64,000 nucleotides of DNA from Rhynchopus sp. YZ270_cl-10 (taxonomy: Eukaryota > Euglenozoa > Diplonemea > Diplonemida > Diplonemidae): positions 806,001 through 870,000 of the forward strand of contig OZ037841.1 in the NCBI GenBank assembly GCA_964035575.1. The letters are read 5' to 3'. Within the stretch, counting starts at the first letter, position 1, and the number at the start of each line of letters is the position of its first letter. Below are positions 14,401 through 27,800 of the stretch, in pieces. Under the pieces are notes generated by a model, which was given only the letters and a program-made list of their open reading frames with translations, made no database searches and had not been told where the DNA came from. The position numbers and the translations under genes were made by a program.

Positions 14401-17400
14401 CGACGCGTTGTTTTGGATGCGTTACAACGCGATGCTTTCGACGCGTTGTTTTGGATGCGTTACAACGCGCTGCTTTCGACGCGTTGTTTTGGTTGCGTTA
14501 CAACGCGCTGCTTTCGACGCGTTGTTTTGGTTGCGTTACAACGCGCTGTTTTCGACGCGTTGTTTTGTTTGCGTTACAACGCACTGTTTTCGACGCGTTG
14601 TTTTGTTTGCGTTACAACGCGCTGCTTTCGACGCGTTGTTTTGGATGCGTTACAACGCGCTGCTTTCGACGCGTTGTTTTGGTTGCGTTACAACGCGCTG
14701 TTTTCGACGCGTTGTTTTGGTTGCGTTACAACGCGCTGCTTTCGACGCGTTGTTTTGGTTGCGTTACAACGCGCTGTTTTCGACGCGTTGTTTTGTTTGC
14801 GTTACAACGCGCTGCTTTCGACGCGTTGTTTTGGTTGCGTTACAACGCGCTGCTTTCGACGCGTTGTTTTGGATGCGTTACAACGCGCTGCTTTCGACGC
14901 GTTGTTTTGGTTGCGTTACAACGCGTTGTTTTCGACGCGTTGTTTTGTTTGCGTTACAACGCGCTGTTTTCGACGCGTTGTTTTGGTTGCGTTACAACGC
15001 GCTGCTTTCGACGCGTTGTTTTGGTTGCGTTACAACGCGTTGTTTTCGACGCGTTGTTTTGGTTGCGTTACAACGCACTGTTTTCGACGCGTTGTTTTGG
15101 TTGCGTTACAACGCGCTGCTTTCGACGCGTTGTTTTGGATGCGTTACAACGCGCTGCTTTCGACGCGTTGTTTTGGTTGCGTTACAACGCGTTGTTTTCG
15201 ACGCGTTGTTTTGGTTGCGTTACAACGCACTGTTTTCGACGCGTTGTTTTGGTTGCGTTACAACGCGCTGCTTTCGACGCGTTGTTTTGGTTGCGTTACA
15301 ACGCGTTGTTTTCGACGCGTTGTTTTGTTTGCGTTACAACGCGCTGTTTTCGACGCGTTGTTTTGGTTGCGTTACAACGCGCTGCTTTCGACGCGTTGTT
15401 TTGGTTGCGTTACAACGCGTTGTTTTCGACGCGTTGTTTTGGTTGCGTTACAACGCACTGTTTTCGACGCGTTGTTTTGGTTGCGTTACAACGCGCTGCT
15501 TTCGACGCGTTGTTTTGGTTGCGTTACAACGCGTTGTTTTCGACGCGTTGTTTTGTTTGCGTTACAACGCGCTGCTTTGGACGCGTTGTTTTGGTTGCGT
15601 TACAACGCGCTGCTTTCGACGCGTTGTTTTGGTTGCGTTACAACGCGTTGTTTTCGACGCGTTGTTTTGTTTGCGCTACAACGCGCTGTTTTCGACGCGT
15701 TGTTTTGGTTGCGTTACAACGCGCTGCTTTCGACGCGTTGTTTTGGTTGCGTTACAACGCGTTGTTTTCGACGCGTTGTTTTGGTTGCGTTCCAACGCGC
15801 TGTTTTCGACGCGTTGTTTTGTTTGCGTTACAACGCGATGCTTTCGACGCGTTGTTTTGGTTGCGTTACAACGCGATGCTTTCGACGCGTTGTTTTGGTT
15901 GCGTTACAACGCGCTGCTTTCGACGCGTTGTTTTGGTTGCGTTACAACGCGCTGTTTTCGACGCGTTGTTTTGGTTGCGTTACAACGCGTGGCTTTCGAC
16001 GCGTTGTTTTGGTTGCGTTACAACGCGCTGCTTTCTACGCGTTGTTTTGTTTGCGTTACAACGCGTGGCTTTCGACGCGTTGTTTTGTTTGCGTTACAAC
16101 GCGATGCTTTCGACGCGTTGTTTTGGTTGCGTTACAACGCGATGCTTTCGACGCGTTGTTTTGGATGCGTTACAACGCGCTGCTTTCGACGCGTTGTTTT
16201 GGATGCGTTACAACGCGCTGCTTTGGACGCGTTGTTTTGGATGCGTTACAACGCGCTGCTTTCGACGCGTTGTTTTGGTTGCGTTACAACGCGATGCTTT
16301 CGACGCGTTGTTTTGGATGCGTTACAACGCGCTGCTTTCGACGCGTTGTTTTGGTTGCGTTACAACGCGTGGCTTTCGACGCGTTGTTTTGTTTGCGTTA
16401 CAACGCGCTGCTTTCGACGCGTTGTTTTGGTTGCGTTACAACGCGCTGCTTTCGACGCGTTGTTTTGTTTGCGTTACAACGCGCTGCTTTCGACGCGTTG
16501 TTTTGTTTGCGTTACAACGCGCTGCTTTCGACGCGTTGTTTTGGATGCGTTACAACGCGCTGCTTTCGACGCGTTGTTTTGGATGCGTTACAACGCGCTG
16601 CTTTCGACGCGTTGTTTTGGTTGCGTTACAACGCGCTGCTTTCGACGCGTTGTTTTGGTTGCGTTACAACGCGCTGTTTTCGACGCGTTGTTTTGGTTGC
16701 GTTACAACGCGCTGCTTTCGACGCGTTGTTTTGTTTGCGTTACAACGCGCTGCTTTCGACGCGTTGTTTTGTTTGCGTTACAACGCGCTGCTTTCGACGC
16801 GTTGTTTTGGTTGCGTTACAACGCGATGCTTTCGACGCGTTGTTTTGGATGCGTTACAACGCGCTGCTTTCGACGCGTTGTTTTGGATGCGTTACAACGC
16901 GCTGTTTTCGACGCGTTGTTTTGTTTGCGTTACAACGCGCTGCTTTCGACGCGTTGTTTTGGATGCGTTACAACGCGCTGCTTTCGACGCGTTGTTTTGG
17001 ATGCGTTACAACGCGCTGCTTTCGACGCGTTGTTTTGTTTGCGTTACAACGCGCTGCTTTCGACGCGTTGTTTTGGATGCGTTACAACGCGCTGCTTTCG
17101 ACGCGTTGTTTTGGATGCGTTACAACGCGCTGCTTTCGACGCGTTGTTTTGGTTGCGTTACAACGCGTTGTTTTCGACGCGTTGTTTTGTTTGCGTTACA
17201 ACGCGCTGCTTTGGACGCGTTGTTTTGGTTGCGTTACAACGCGAAGCTTTCGACGCGTTGTTTTGTTTGCGTTACAACGCGCTGCTTTCGACGTGTTGTT
17301 TTGGTTGCGTTACAACGCGCTGCTTTCGACGCGTTGTTTTGGTTGCGTTACAACGCGCTGCTTTCGACGCGTTGTTTTGTTTGCGTTACAACGCGCTGCT

Positions 17401-20400
17401 TTCGACGTGTTGTTTTGGTTGCGTTACAACGCGCTGCTTTCGACGCGTTGTTTTGGTTGCGTTACAACGCGCTGTTTTCGACGCGTTGTTTTGGTTGCGT
17501 TACAACGCGCTGCTTTCGACGCGTTGTTTTGTTTGCGTTACAACGCGCTGCTTTCGACGCGTTGTTTTGGATGCGTTACAACGCGATGCTTTCGACGCGT
17601 TGTTTTGGATGCGTTACAACGCGCTGCTTTCGACCCGTTGTTTTGGTTGCGTTACAACGCGCTGCTTTCGACGCGTTGTTTTGGTTGCGTTACAACGCGC
17701 TGTTTTCGACGCGTTGTTTTGGTTGCGTTACAACGCGCTGCTTTCGACGCGTTGTTTTGGATGCGTTACAACGCGCTGCTTTCGACGCGTTGTTTTGGTT
17801 GCGTTACAACGCGCTGCTTTCGACGCGTTGTTTTGGTTGCGTTACAACGCGCTGCTTTCGACGCGTTGTTTTGGTTGCGTTACAACGCGCTGTTTTCGAC
17901 GCGTTGTTTTGGTTGCGTTACAACGCGCTGCTTTCGACGCGTTGTTTTGGTTGCGTTACAACGCGCTGTTTTCGACGCGTTGTTTTGTTTGCGTTACAAC
18001 GCGCTGCTTTCGACGCGTTGTTTTGGTTGCGTTACAACGCGCTGCTTTCGACGCGTTGTTTTGGATGCGTTACAACGCGCTGCTTTCGACGCGTTGTTTT
18101 GGTTGCGTTACAACGCGTTGTTTTCGACGCGTTGTTTTGTTTGCGTTACAACGCGCTGTTTTCGACGCGTTGTTTTGGTTGCGTTACAACGCGCTGCTTT
18201 CGACGCGTTGTTTTGGTTGCGTTACAACGCGTTGTTTTCGACGCGTTGTTTTGGTTGCGTTACAACGCACTGTTTTCGACGCGTTGTTTTGGTTGCGTTA
18301 CAACGCGCTGCTTTCGACGCGTTGTTTTGGTTGCGTTACAACGCGTTGTTTTCGACGCGTTGTTTTGTTTGCGTTACAACGCGCTGTTTTCGACGCGTTG
18401 TTTTGGTTGCGTTACAACGCGCTGCTTTCGACGCGTTGTTTTGGATGCGTTACAACGCGCTGCTTTCGACGCGTTGTTTTGGTTGCGTTACAACGCGTTG
18501 TTTTCGACGCGTTGTTTTGTTTGCGTTACAACGCGCTGCTTTCGACGCGTTGTTTTGGTTGCGTTACAACGCGTTGTTTTCGACGCGTTGTTTTGGTTGC
18601 GTTACAACGCACTGTTTTCGACGCGTTGTTTTGGTTGCGTTACAACGCGCTGCTTTCGACGCGTTGTTTTGGTTGCGTTACAACGCGTTGTTTTCGACGC
18701 GTTGTTTTGGTTGCGTTACAACGCACTGTTTTCGACGCGTTGTTTTGGTTGCGTTACAACGCGCTGCTTTCGACGCGTTGTTTTGGTTGCGTTACAACGC
18801 GTTGTTTTCGACGCGTTGTTTTGGTTGCGTTACAACGCACTGTTTTCGACGCGTTGTTTTGGTTGCGTTACAACGCGCTGCTTTCGACGCGTTGTTTTGT
18901 TTGCGTTACAACGCGCTGTTTTCGACGCGTTGTTTTGGTTGCGTTACAACGCGTTGTTTTCGACGCGTTGTTTTGGTTGCGTTCCAACGCGCTGTTTTCG
19001 ACGCGTTGTTTTGTTTGCGTTACAACGCGATGCTTTCGACGCGTTGTTTTGGTTGCGTTACAACGCGATGCTTTCGACGCGTTGTTTTGGTTGCGTTACA
19101 ACGCGCTGCTTTCGACGCGTTGTTTTGGTTGCGTTACAACGCGCTGTTTTCGACGCGTTGTTTTGGTTGCGTTACAACGCGTGGCTTTCGACGCGTTGTT
19201 TTGGTTGCGTTACAACGCGCTGCTTTCTACGCGTTGTTTTGTTTGCGTTACAACGCGCTGCTTTCGACGCGTTGTTTTGTTTGCGTTACAACGCGATGCT
19301 TTCGACGCGTTGTTTTGGTTGCGTTACAACGCGATGCTTTCGACGCGTTGTTTTGGATGCGTTACAACGCGCTGCTTTCGACGCGTTGTTTTGGATGCGT
19401 TACAACGCGCTGCTTTCGACGCGTTGTTTTGGTTGCGTTACAACGCGTGGCTTTCGACGCGTTGTTTTGGTTGCGTTACAACGCGCTGCTTTCTACGCGT
19501 TGTTTTGTTTGCGTTACAACGCGCTGCTTTCGACGCGTTGTTTTGTTTGCGTTACAACGCGATGCTTTCGACGCGTTGTTTTGGTTGCGTTACAACGCGA
19601 TGCTTTCGACGCGTTGTTTTGGATGCGTTACAACGCGCTGCTTTCGACGCGTTGTTTTGGATGCGTTACAACGCGCTGCTTTCGACGCGTTGTTTTGGTT
19701 GCGTTACAACGCGTGGCTTTCGACGCGTTGTTTTGTTTGCGTTACAACGCGCTGCTTTCGACGCGTTGTTTTGGTTGCGTTACAACGCGCTGCTTTCGAC
19801 GCGTTGTTTTGTTTGCGTTACAACGCGCTGCTTTCGACGCGTTGTTTTGTTTGCGTTACAACGCGCTGCTTTCGACGCGTTGTTTTGTTTGCGTTACAAC
19901 GCGCTGCTTTCGACGCGTTGTTTTGGATGCGTTACAACGCGCTGCTTTCGACGCGTTGTTTTGTTTGCGTTACAACGCGCTGCTTTCGACGCGTTGTTTT
20001 GGATGCGTTACAACGCGCTGCTTTCGACGCGTTGTTTTGGATGCGTTACAACGCGCTGCTTTCGACGCGTTGTTTTGGTTGCGTTACAACGCGCTGCTTT
20101 CGACGCGTTGTTTTGGTTGCGTTACAACGCGCTGTTTTCGACGCGTTGTTTTGGTTGCGTTACAACGCGCTGCTTTCGACGCGTTGTTTTGTTTGCGTTA
20201 CAACGCGCTGCTTTCGACGCGTTGTTTTGTTTGCGTTACAACGCGATGCTTTCGACGCGTTGTTTTGGTTGCGTTACAACGCGCTGCTTTCGACGCGTTG
20301 TTTTGTTTGCGTTACAACGCGCTGCTTTCGACGCGTTGTTTTGTTTGCGTTACAACGCGCTGCTTTCGACGCGTTGTTTTGGATGCGTTACAACGCGCTG

Positions 20401-21849
20401 CTTTCGACGCGTTGTTTTGTTTGCGTTACAACGCGCTGCTTTCGACGCGTTGTTTTGGATGCGTTACAACGCGCTGCTTTCGACGCGTTGTTTTGGTTGC
20501 GTTACAACGCGCTGCTTTCGACGCGTTGTTTTGGTTGCGTTACAACGCGCTGTTTTCGACGCGTTGTTTTGGTTGCGTTACAACGCGCTGCTTTCGACGC
20601 GTTGTTTTGTTTGCGTTACAACGCGCTGCTTTCGACGCGTTGTTTTGTTTGCGTTACAACGCGATGCTTTCGACGCGTTGTTTTGGTTGCGTTACAACGC
20701 GATGCTTTCGACGCGTTGTTTTGGATGCGTTACAACGCGCTGCTTTCGACGCGTTGTTTTGTTTGCGTTACAACGCGCTGCTTTCGACGCGTTGTTTTGT
20801 TTGCGTTACAACGCGATGCTTTCGACGCGTTGTTTTGGTTGCGTTACAACGCGATGCTTTCGACGCGTTGTTTTGGATGCGTTACAACGCGCTGTTTTCG
20901 ACGCGTTGTTTTGGATGCGTTACAACGCGCTGCTTTCGACGCGTTGTTTTGGATGCGTTACAACGCGCTGCTTTCGACGCGTTGTTTTGTTTGCGTTACA
21001 ACGCGCTGCTTTCGACACGTTGTTTTGGATGCGTTACAACGCGCTGCTTTCGACGCGTTGTTTTGTTTGCGTTACAACGCGCTGCTTTCGACGCGTTGTT
21101 TTGTTTGCGTTACAACGCGATGCTTTCGACGCGTTGTTTTGGATGCGTTACAACGCGCTGCTTTCGACGCGTTGTTTTGTTTGCGTTACAACGCGTGGCT
21201 TTCGACACGTTGTTTTGGTTGCGTTACAACGCGCTGCTTTCGACGCGTTGTTTTGGATGCGTTACAACGCGCTGCTTTCGACACGTTGTTTTGGATGCGT
21301 TACAACGCGCTGCTTTCGACGCGTTGTTTTGGATGCGTTACAACGCGCTGCTTTCGACGCGTTGTTTTGTTTGCGTTACAACGCGCTGCTTTCGTCGCGT
21401 TGTTTTGGATGCGTTACAACGCGATGCTTTCGACGCGTTGTTTTGTTTGCGTTACAACGCGCTGCTTTCGACGCGTTGTTTTGGTTGCGTTACAACGCGC
21501 TGCTTTCGACGCGTTGTTTTGGATGCGTTACAACGCGCTGCTTTCGACACGTTGTTTTGGTTGCGTTACAACGCGCTGTTTTCGACGCGTTGTTTTGGTT
21601 GCGTTACAACGCGCTGCTTTCGACGCGTTGTTTTGGTTGCGTTACAACGCGCTGTTTTCGACGCGTTGTTTTGGATGCGTTACAACGCGCTGCTTTCGAC
21701 GCGTTGTTTTGGATGCGTTACAACGCGTGGCTTTCGACGCGTTGTTTTGGTTGCGTCACAACGCGCTGCTTTCGACGCGTTGTTTTGGTTGCGTTACAAC
21801 GCGCTGCTTTCGACGCGTTGTTTTGGATACGTTACAACGCGCTGCTTTC

Positions 21850-24800
21850 GACGCGTTGTTTTGGTTGCGTCACAACGCGCTGCTTTCGACACGTTGTTTT
21901 GGTTGCGTTACAACGCGCTGTTTTCGACGCGTTGTTTTGGATGCGTTACAACGCGTGGCTTTCGATGCGTTGTTTTGGTTGCGTTACAACGCGCTGCTTT
22001 CGACGCGTTGTTTTGGTTGCGTTACAACGCGATGCTTTCGACGCGTTGTTTTGGTTGCGTCACAACGCGCTGCTTTCGACGCGTTGTTTTGGTTGCGTCA
22101 CAACGCGCTGCTTTCGACGCGTTGTTTTGTTTGCGTTACAACGCTCTGCTTTGGACGCGTTGTTTTGGTTGCGTTACAACGCGCTGCTTTCGACGCGTTG
22201 TTTTGGTTGCGTTACAACGCGATGCTTTCGACGCGTTGTTTTGGTTGCGTCACAACGCGCTGCTTTCGACGCGTTGTTTTGGTTGCGTCACAACGCGCTG
22301 CTTTCGACGCGTTGTTTTGTTTGCGTTACAACGCTCTGCTTTGGACGCGTTGTTTTGGTTGCGTCACAACGCGATGCTTTCGACGCGTTGTTTTGGTTGC
22401 GTCACAACGCGCTGCTTTCGACGCGTTGTTTTGGATGCGTTACAACGCGCTGCTTTCGACGCGTTGTTTTGGTTGCGTTACAACGCGTGGCTTTCGACAC
22501 GTTGTTTTGGTTGCGTTACAGCGCGCTGCTTTCGACGCGTTGTTTTGGTTGCGTTACAACGCGTGGCTTTCGACGCGTTGTTTTGTTTGCGTTACAACGC
22601 GTGGCTTTCGACACGTTGTTTTGGTTGCGTCACAACGCGCTGTTTTCGACGCGTTGTTTTGGTTGCGTCACAACGCGCTGTTTTCGACGCGTTGTTTTGG
22701 ATGCGTTACAGCGCGCTGTTTTCGACGCGTTGTTTTGGTTGCGTCACAACGCGCTGCTTTCGACGCGTTGTTTTGGTTGCGTTACAGCGCGCTGCTTTCG
22801 ACGCGTTGTTTTGGTTGCGTTACAACGCGTGGCTTTCGACACGTTGTTTTGGTTGCGTCACAACGCGCTCTTTTCGACACGTTGTTTTGGATGCGTCACA
22901 ACGCGCTGCTTTCGACGCGTTGTTTTGGTTGCGTTACAACGCGCTGCTTTCGACGCGTTGTTTTGGATGCGTTACAACGCGCTGCTTTCGACGCGTTGTA
23001 TTGGTTGCTTTACAACGCGCTGTTTTCGACGCGTGGTTTTGGTTGCGTCACAACGCGTGGCTTTCGACGCGTTGTTTTGGATGCGTTACAACGCGCTGCT
23101 TTCGACGCGTTGTTTTGGTTGCGTTACAACGCGCTGGTTTCGACGCGTTGTATTGGTTGCTTTACAACGCGCTCTTTTCGACGCGTTGTTTTGGTTGCGT
23201 CACAACGCGCTGCTTTCGACGCGTTGTTTTGGATGCGTTACAACGCGTGGCTTTCGACGCGTTGTTTTGGTTGCGTTACAACGCGCTGCTTTCGACGCGT
23301 TGTTTTGGTTGCGTTACAACGCGTGGCTTTCGACACGTTGTTTTGGATGCGTTACAACGCGTGGCTTTCGACGCGTTGTTTTGGTTGCGTTACAACGCGC
23401 TGTTTTCGACACGTTGTTTTGGTTGCGTTACAACGCGCTGTTTTCGACGCGTTGTTTTGGATGCGTTACAACGCGTGGCTTTCGACGCGTTGTTTTGGTT
23501 GCGTTCCAACGCGCTGTTTTCGACACGTTGTTTTGGATGCGTTACAACGCGCTGCTTTCGACGCGTTGTTTTGGATGCGTTACAACGCGTGGCTTTCGAC
23601 GCGTTGTTTTGGATTCGTTACAACGCGCTGTTTTCGACGCGTTATTTTGTTTGCGTTACAACGCGCTACTTTCGACGCGTTGTTTTGGTTGCGTTACAAC
23701 GCGCTGTTTTCGACGCGTTGTTTTGGATGCGTTACAACGCGTGGCTTTCGACGCGTTGTTTTGGATGCGTTACAACGCGCTGTTTTCGACGCGTTATTTT
23801 GTTTGCGTTACAACGCGCTACTTTCGACGCGTTGTTTTGGTTGCGTTACAACGCGCTGTTTTCGACGCGTTGTTTTGGTTGCGTTACAACGCGATGCTTT
23901 CGACGCGTTGTTTTGGTTGCGTCACAACGCGCTGTTTTCGACGCGTTGTTTTGTTTGCGTTACAACGCGCTGCTTTGGACGCGTTGTTTTGGTTGCGTTA
24001 CAACGCGATGCTTTCGACGCGTTGTTTTGTTTGCGTTACAACGCGCTACTTTCGACGCGTTGTTTTGGTTGCGTTACAACGCGTGGCTTTCGACGCGTTG
24101 TTTTGGTTGCGTTACAACGCGCTGTTTTCGACGCGTTGTTTTGGATGCGTTACAACGCGCTGCTTTCGACGCGTTGTTTTGTTTGCGTTACAACGCGCTG
24201 CTTTCGACGCGTTGTTTTGGATGCGTTACAACGCGCTGCTTTCGACGCGTTGTTTTGGTTGCGTTACAACGCGCTGTTTTCGACGCGTTGTTTTGGTTGC
24301 GTTACAACGCGCTGTTTTCGACGCGTTGTTTTGTTTGCGTTACAACGCGCTGTTTTCGACGCGTTGTTTTGGTTGCGTTACAACGCGTGGCTTTCGACGC
24401 GTTGTTTTGGTTGCGTTGCAACGCGCTGCTTTCGACGCGTTGTTTTGTTTGCGTTACAACGCGCTGCTTTCGACGCGTTGTTTTGGATGCGTTACAACGC
24501 GCTGCTTTCGACGCGTTGTTTTGGTTGCGGTACAACGCGCTGCTTTCGACACGTTGTTTTGGATGCGTTACAACGCGCTGCTTTCGACGCGTTGTTTTGG
24601 TTGCGTTACAACGCGTGGATTTCGACGCGTTGTTTTGGTTGCGTTACAACGCGCTGCTTTCGACACGTTGTTTTGGTTGCGTTACAACGCGTGGCTTTCG
24701 ATGCGTTGTTTTGGTTGCGTTACAACGCGCTGCTTTCGACGCGTTGTTTTGGTTGCGTCACAACGCGCTGCTTTCGACGCGTTGTTTTCGTTGCGTTACA

Positions 24801-27800
24801 ACGCGCTGCTTTGGACGCGTTGTTTTGGTTGCGTTACAACGCGATGCTTTCGACGCGTTGTTTTGGTTGCGTTACAACGCGCTGCTTTCGACACGTTGTT
24901 TTGGATGCGTTACAACGCGCTGCTTTCGACACGTTGTTTTGGATGCGTTACAACGCGATGCTTTCGACGCGTTGTTTTGTTTGCGTTACAACGCGCTGCT
25001 TTCGACACGTTGTTTTGGATGCGTTACAACGCGCTGCTTTCGACGCGTTGTTTTGGATGCGTTACAACGCGCTGCTTTCGACGCGTTGTTTTGTTTGCGT
25101 TACAACGCGCTGCTTTCGACGCGTTGTTTTGGATGCGTTACAACGCGATGCTTTCGACACGTTGTTTTGGTTGCGTTACAACGCGTGGCTTTCGACACGT
25201 TGTTTTGGTTGCGTTACAACGCGCTGTTTTCGACGCGTTGTTTTGGTTGCGTTACAACGCGCTGCTTTCGACGCGTTGTTTTGGATGCGTTACAACGCGC
25301 TGCTTTCGACACGTTGTTTTGGATGCGTTACAACGCGCTGCTTTCGACGCGTTGTTTTGGATGCGTTACAACGCGCTGCTTTCGACGCGTTGTTTTGTTT
25401 GCGTTACAACGCGCTGCTTTCGTCGCGTTGTTTTGGATGCGTTACAACGCGATGCTTTCGACGCGTTGTTTTGTTTCCGTTACAACGCGCTGCTTTCGAC
25501 GCGTTGTTTTGGATGCGTTACAACGCGCTGCTTTCGACACGTTGTTTTGGTTGCGTTACAACGCGCTGTTTTCGACGCGTTGTTTTGGTTGCGTTACAAC
25601 GCGCTGCTTTCGACGCGTTGTTTTGGTTGCGTTACAACGCGCTGTTTTCGACGCGTTGTTTTGGATGCGTTACAACGCGCTGCTTTCGACGCGTTGTTTT
25701 GGATGCGTTACAACGCGCTGCTTTCGACGCGTTGTTTTGGATGCGTTACAACGCGCTGCTTTCGACGCGTTGTTTTGGTTGCGTTACAACGCGTTGTTTT
25801 CGACGCGTTGTTTTGTTTGCGTTACAACGCGCTGCTTTCGACGCGTTGTTTTGGTTGCGTCACAACGCGCTGCTTTCGACACGTTGTTTTGGTTGCGTTA
25901 CAACGCGCTGTTTTCGACGCGTTGTTTTGGATGCGTTACAACGCGTGGCTTTCGATGCGTTGTTTTGGTTGCGTTACAACGCGCTGCTTTCGACGCGTTG
26001 TTTTGGTTGCGTTACAACGCGATGCTTTCGACGCGTTGTTTTGGTTGCGTCACAACGCGCTGCTTTCGACGCGTTGTTTTGGTTGCGTCACAACGCGCTG
26101 CTTTCGACGCGTTGTTTTGTTTGCGTTACAACGCTCTGCTTTGGACGCGTTGTTTTGGTTGCGTTACAACGCGATGCTTTCGACGCGTTGTTTTGGATGC
26201 GTTACAACGCGCTGCTTTCGACCCGTTGTTTTGGTTGCGTTACAACGCGCTGCTTTCGACGCGTTGTTTTGGTTGCGTTACAACGCGCTGCTTTCGACGC
26301 GTTGTTTTGGTTGCGTTACAACGCGCTGTTTTCGACGCGTTGTTTTGGTTGCGTTACAACGCGCTGCTTTCGACACGTTGTTTTGTTTGCGTTACAACGC
26401 GCTGCTTTCGACGCGTTGTTTTGGATGCGTTACAACGCGATGCTTTCGACGCGTTGTTTTGGATGCGTTACAACGCGCTGCTTTCGACCCGTTGTTTTGG
26501 TTGCGTTACAACGCGCTGCTTTCGACGCGTTGTTTTGGTTGCGTTACAACGCGCTGTTTTCGACGCGTTGTTTTGGTTGCGTTACAACGCGCTGCTTTCG
26601 ACGCGTTGTTTTGGATGCGTTACAACGCGATGCTTTCGACGCGTTGTTTTGGATGCGTTACAACGCGCTTCTTTCGACGCGTTGTTTTGGTTGCGTTACA
26701 ACGCGCTGCTTTCGACGCGTTGTTTTGGTTGCGTTACAACGCGCTGTTTTCGACGCGTTGTTTTGTTTGCGTTACAACGCGCTGCTTTCGACGCGTTGTT
26801 TTGGTTGCGTTACAACGCGCTGCTTTCGACGCGTTGTTTTGGATGCGTTACAACGCGCTGCTTTCGACGCGTTGTTTTGGTTGCGTTACAACGCGTTGTT
26901 TTCGACGCGTTGTTTTGTTTGCGTTACAACGCGCTGTTTTCGACGCGTTGTTTTGGTTGCGTTACAACGCGCTGCTTTCGACGCGTTGTTTTGGTTGCGT
27001 TACAACGCGTTGTTTTCGACGCGTTGTTTTGGTTGCGTTGCAACGCGCTGTTTTCGACGCGTTGTTTTGGTTGCGTTACAACGCGTTGTTTTCGACGCGT
27101 TGTTTTGTTTGCGTTACAACGCGCTGTTTTCGACGCGTTGTTTTGGTTGCGTTACAACGCGCTGCTTTCGACGCGTTGTTTTGGTTGCGTTACAACGCGT
27201 TGTTTTCGACGCGTTGTTTTGGTTGCGTTACAACGCGCTGTTTTCGACGCGTTGTTTTGGTTGCGTTACAACGCGCTGCTTTCGACGCGTTGTTTTGGTT
27301 GCGTTACAACGCGTTGTTTTCGACGCGTTGTTTTGGTTGCGTTACAACGCGTGGCTTTCGACGCGTTGTTTTGGTTGCGTTACAACGCGCTGCTTTCGAC
27401 GCGTTGTTTTGTTTGCGTTACAACGCGCTGCTTTCGACGCGTTGTTTTGTTTGCGTTACAACGCGATGCTTTCGACGCGTTGTTTTGGTTGCGTTACAAC
27501 GCGATGCTTTCGACGCGTTGTTTTGGATGCGTTACAACGCGCTGCTTTCGACGCGTTGTTTTGGATGCGTTACAACGCGCTGCTTTGGACGCGTTGTTTT
27601 GGTTGCGTTACAACGCGAAGCTTTCGACGCGTTGTTTTGGATGCGTTACAACGCGCTGCTTTCGACGCGTTGTTTTGGTTGCGTTACAACGCGCTGCTTT
27701 CGACGCGTTGTTTTGGTTGCGTTACAACGCGTGGCTTTCGACGCGTTGTTTTGGTTGCGTTACAACGCGCTGCTTTCGACGCGTTGTTTTGTTTGCGTTA

